NCBI RefSeq assembly: GCF_004799645.1 | Contig: NZ_CP031305.1 | Location: 496,001-560,000, forward strand | Reading direction: 5' to 3' | Length of the DNA stretch: 64,000 nt | Origin: Natronorubrum bangense | Lineage (GTDB): Archaea; Halobacteriota; Halobacteria; Halobacteriales; Natrialbaceae | Part shown: piece by piece, positions 61,913-64,000 of the stretch | Position numbering within the stretch: the first letter of the stretch is position 1 | How the letters are laid out: each line of letters begins with the position of its first letter | Program-made: the position numbers and the translations under genes | Notes under the pieces: generated by a model | Databases searched by the model: none | What the model was told of the DNA's origin: nothing | What the model saw: only the letters and a program-made list of their open reading frames with translations

Positions 61913-63976
61913 TCAGGCCACCAGTGTCCAGCCGACGAGTGCGACTGTCGCGAGGATGACGGCGTATTTCAGGCCGCTGAGCAGGTCGGCATCCCGGATG
62001 TAGCCACAGATGAACCCGGAGATGATCGCCTGCATCGTCACGGCGTGGAAGAACAACACCGAGAGCATGTCGACCTGAATGTTGTCGCTCAGGTCGGCCT
62101 GTGCGAGTTCGCCACCACCACCACCGCCATCCGTGTCGCCACCGGTGGACTCGAGGCCAGCCATCGTATCGATGAACTGGGTTTTGAGGATCGCAATCAC
62201 GGCAAGCACCGTCATGAACGTCATGATGATGATCACGACCTGCATCCGGGTTCGGGACTTGCGTTCCCGTTCGATGTCGTCGTGGTTCTCGCTGGCGCGG
62301 GCGGCCGTCCGAAGGACGTCCGAAATCTGGTTCGACGCCTCTTGGGCTTCCGTGATCAGTCGGGTCGTCCGAGCGAGGCGAGGGATGTGGTATTTGTTGT
62401 TAAATTCGATGAACGCCTGTTTCAGGCTCGTTCCGTAGTTGACCTTCGTGTGCATCACCTCGAACTCGCGCGCCAGCTTCCCGCTGGTCGTCTCCGAGAC
62501 GGCCTTGAGCGACTCGAGCAACGTCAGCCCGGTGTCGTTCGAACTCGAGAGTTTTCGGAGGTCCTCAGAGAGCTGGCTGACGACGGCGTTTCTGTGCCGG
62601 ACGTTCCACTCGCGGAAGATCGCCAGCGGAATCGCCATGATGTACAGCGGGACGTAGACGTAGATGAACGTCCCCCAGACGGCGTTGCCAAGGAGCTGGT
62701 CCCACGAGGTGGGGGCCGAGCCGTTGACCATCGCCATGGTGACGATCACGAGCGATGCGGGCAGTGTCAGCGCGAGCGTAAAGAGGGGGTTGTCCCGGAA
62801 GAAAATATGTGGCCTGCGGAGGACTTCCTTCGTCTCGTAGGTCCCCTCCCGGTTTTTGATACGGTCAAAGACGCTGTGTTCGCCCGTGAACTGCTCGATG
62901 AGGCCGAGATTTAACACGCCCTGATCTCGTTGGGTCTCAGTCCGCTGTTCTGTGTTCCCCATCGAGAGGTAGCCATCACCCGGCTCGTCGTGTTTGACCG
63001 TCGAGACTAACACGAGAAAGCCGATTCCGGTCAGTGGAATCAGCCCGTAAACGGTCATGTACAGCATCTGATCCGTCACCTCCGCCTGCGGAATCATCTG
63101 CATGACGACCATGATGATGATCAGCAAGAGCGGAAACAGCGACAGCGTCATGTACATCTCGCCGAACAGCTCGAGCGTCTCGAGTGTGAGTTCCTGTTCT
63201 TGCTTTGCAGTCCGCAGATGCTTTTCTTTCTTGTCTTCCAGAAAGCTCTCCATGTCACCGCCGCTGTTGACGATCGAGAGCATATCCGTCAGAAACTGCG
63301 ACAGCTCGTCACTCGGCGTCTCGAGGGCCTGTTTTCTGATCGCGGTTCGGTAGTCGATATCGAAGTACTCAGTCTCTTTGACGATGCTCTGGAACTCCAT
63401 GGCCACCTCGCCGTAGGTGTCGTCGGCCTGGGCCATCGCCTCGATGATCTCGAGTTGGTTCAGGCCACCGACCGACAGCGCGTACATAAACGAGACCGAG
63501 TCGGTCAGCAACATGTTGATCTCGCGTTTGCGAGCCGAGGCACGCGAGTAGGGGATTGCAACGAGCGAGCCGAAACCGAGCGCAAAACCGATCGAGCCAA
63601 AGATGAGGCCGGTGACGAAGACGAGCGCCGGCACTCGGAACGTTTCGATAAGTTCGAGGACCAGTTCGCTGCTAACCGGAATGCCGAGAATTTCGTCGAC
63701 CTGGACGAGCCCTGTTGCGAACAGGCCGTATCCGAGCAACAGCCCGAGCAACCACAGTGCAAGTCCGCTGATAAAGCCGATACCGAGTGCTCTGGAGAGA
63801 TAGAGTTCGACCGTATCGGTCATCCGAGCCTGTGCGAGTTTCGTCTCGACGTCGCTGACGAACTCGCTGTCCTCGCTGAACAACCGATCGTACAGGGGAT
63901 AGAACGTCTCTCCTAAGATATTGGAGCCGCCCGAAATCCCGCCGGAGCCGCCACTGCTGTCGGTCTGTAAGCTCAT
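61913..63976 (-). CDS. Type II/IV secretion system membrane protein, double GspF (PilC/TadC type)
   Basis: The 687-residue polytopic protein has two GspF/TadC domains, around residues 130-270 and 470-620, each with the helical bundle seen in VGGLNQLEIIEAMAQADDTY and LTLLESLKAVSETTSGKLAR, and about eight transmembrane segments (GFISGLALWLLGLLLGYGLF near residue 68, LFPLLLIIIMVVMQM, VIIIMTFMTVLAVIAILK). It forms the inner-membrane platform of archaeal type IV pili, working with a PilB-type ATPase. The ATPase gene should lie upstream, beyond the window edge; the first codons overlap its stop. Confidence 0.9.
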   Translation of the reverse strand: MSLQTDSSGGSGGISGGSNILGETFYPLYDRLFSEDSEFVSDVETKLAQARMTDTVELYLSRALGIGFISGLALWLLGLLLGYGLFATGLVQVDEILGIPVSSELVLELIETFRVPALVFVTGLIFGSIGFALGFGSLVAIPYSRASARKREINMLLTDSVSFMYALSVGGLNQLEIIEAMAQADDTYGEVAMEFQSIVKETEYFDIDYRTAIRKQALETPSDELSQFLTDMLSIVNSGGDMESFLEDKKEKHLRTAKQEQELTLETLELFGEMYMTLSLFPLLLIIIMVVMQMIPQAEVTDQMLYMTVYGLIPLTGIGFLVLVSTVKHDEPGDGYLSMGNTEQRTETQRDQGVLNLGLIEQFTGEHSVFDRIKNREGTYETKEVLRRPHIFFRDNPLFTLALTLPASLVIVTMAMVNGSAPTSWDQLLGNAVWGTFIYVYVPLYIMAIPLAIFREWNVRHRNAVVSQLSEDLRKLSSSNDTGLTLLESLKAVSETTSGKLAREFEVMHTKVNYGTSLKQAFIEFNNKYHIPRLARTTRLITEAQEASNQISDVLRTAARASENHDDIERERKSRTRMQVVIIIMTFMTVLAVIAILKTQFIDTMAGLESTGGDTDGGGGGGELAQADLSDNIQVDMLSVLFFHAVTMQAIISGFICGYIRDADLLSGLKYAVILATVALVGWTLVA

Positions 63977-64000
63977 GAGTCGGTCTCCTCGTCACTGTCG
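63973..64000 (-). CDS. 3' end of upstream gene, probably PilB-type secretion ATPase (partial)
   Basis: The reverse strand gives an acidic tail DSDEETDS and a TGA that overlaps the ATG of the TadC-like gene (ATGA). Only eight residues are visible; identification as the ATPase rests on the usual pilB-pilC order. Confidence 0.4.

Overview
The window is haloarchaeal chromosome. The predicted proteins are strongly acidic, coding GC is high with many CTCGAG/GACGAC words, many genes have a TATA-like box 25-35 nt before the ATG (leaderless mRNAs), and the gene content is archaeal: TFE-alpha, aTrm56, bacterio-opsin-activator (HTH-10) regulators, HalOD1, the anaerobic cobalamin pathway and archaeal type IV pilus genes. 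A bacterial-type leucyl-tRNA synthetase, a combination described in the haloalkaliphile Natrialba magadii, suggests a member of the Natrialbaceae. No rRNA, tRNA, CRISPR array or intact insertion sequence was seen.

Layout. 1-4365: surface polysaccharide or glycosylation genes (carbamoyltransferase, two GT2 glycosyltransferases, FkbM-type methyltransferase). 4699-10364: SPW membrane protein, a Gly-Pro-rich membrane-anchored protein, leuS, HalOD1, DUF420 and PPOX-like proteins. 10439-16436: a multi-PAS histidine kinase, an ABC-2 exporter pair and an F420-dependent LLM oxidoreductase. 16589-27601: early-cobalt cobalamin synthesis: cbiA, then a tightly packed cbiT-cbiL-cbiF-cbiG-cbiH1-cbiH2-ferredoxin-LAGLIDADG-like-cbiX-DUF3209-beta-propeller operon. 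27822-31245: four consecutive hyperacidic, repeat-rich proteins of unknown function, the best candidate here for an undescribed system. 31355-34874: small membrane protein, two UspA proteins and a CPA2 antiporter with a cytosolic UspA-like tail. 35025-44685: an acetate island (two acetyl-CoA synthetases flanking a HTH-10 regulator with an integrase-like N-terminus, then a DUF4212/SSS symporter pair, UspA and a small membrane protein). 44892-47952: aTrm56, a palindromic MITE-like element, tfe, DUF2110 and a lipoprotein. 48058-58932: chemotaxis (two CheW, CheY, CheB, CheA, CheC, double CheC, CheD, CheR) ending in a nuclease-dead HsdR_N-like protein. 58943-64000, minus strand: a type IV pilus/secretion operon with a GspF/TadC membrane protein and five pilin-like proteins; the ATPase gene is cut off at the window end.

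How the genes fit together. Cobalt insertion by CbiX starts corrin synthesis; CbiL, CbiH, CbiF, CbiG and CbiT perform successive methylations and ring contraction, and CbiA amidates cobyrinate. CbiD, CbiE, CbiC and CbiJ are not in the window. In the acetate block the symporter would import acetate, Acs would activate it, and the HTH-10 protein is a plausible regulator. The che operon would control the archaellum, whose genes are not visible here, and lies tail-to-tail with the pilus operon.
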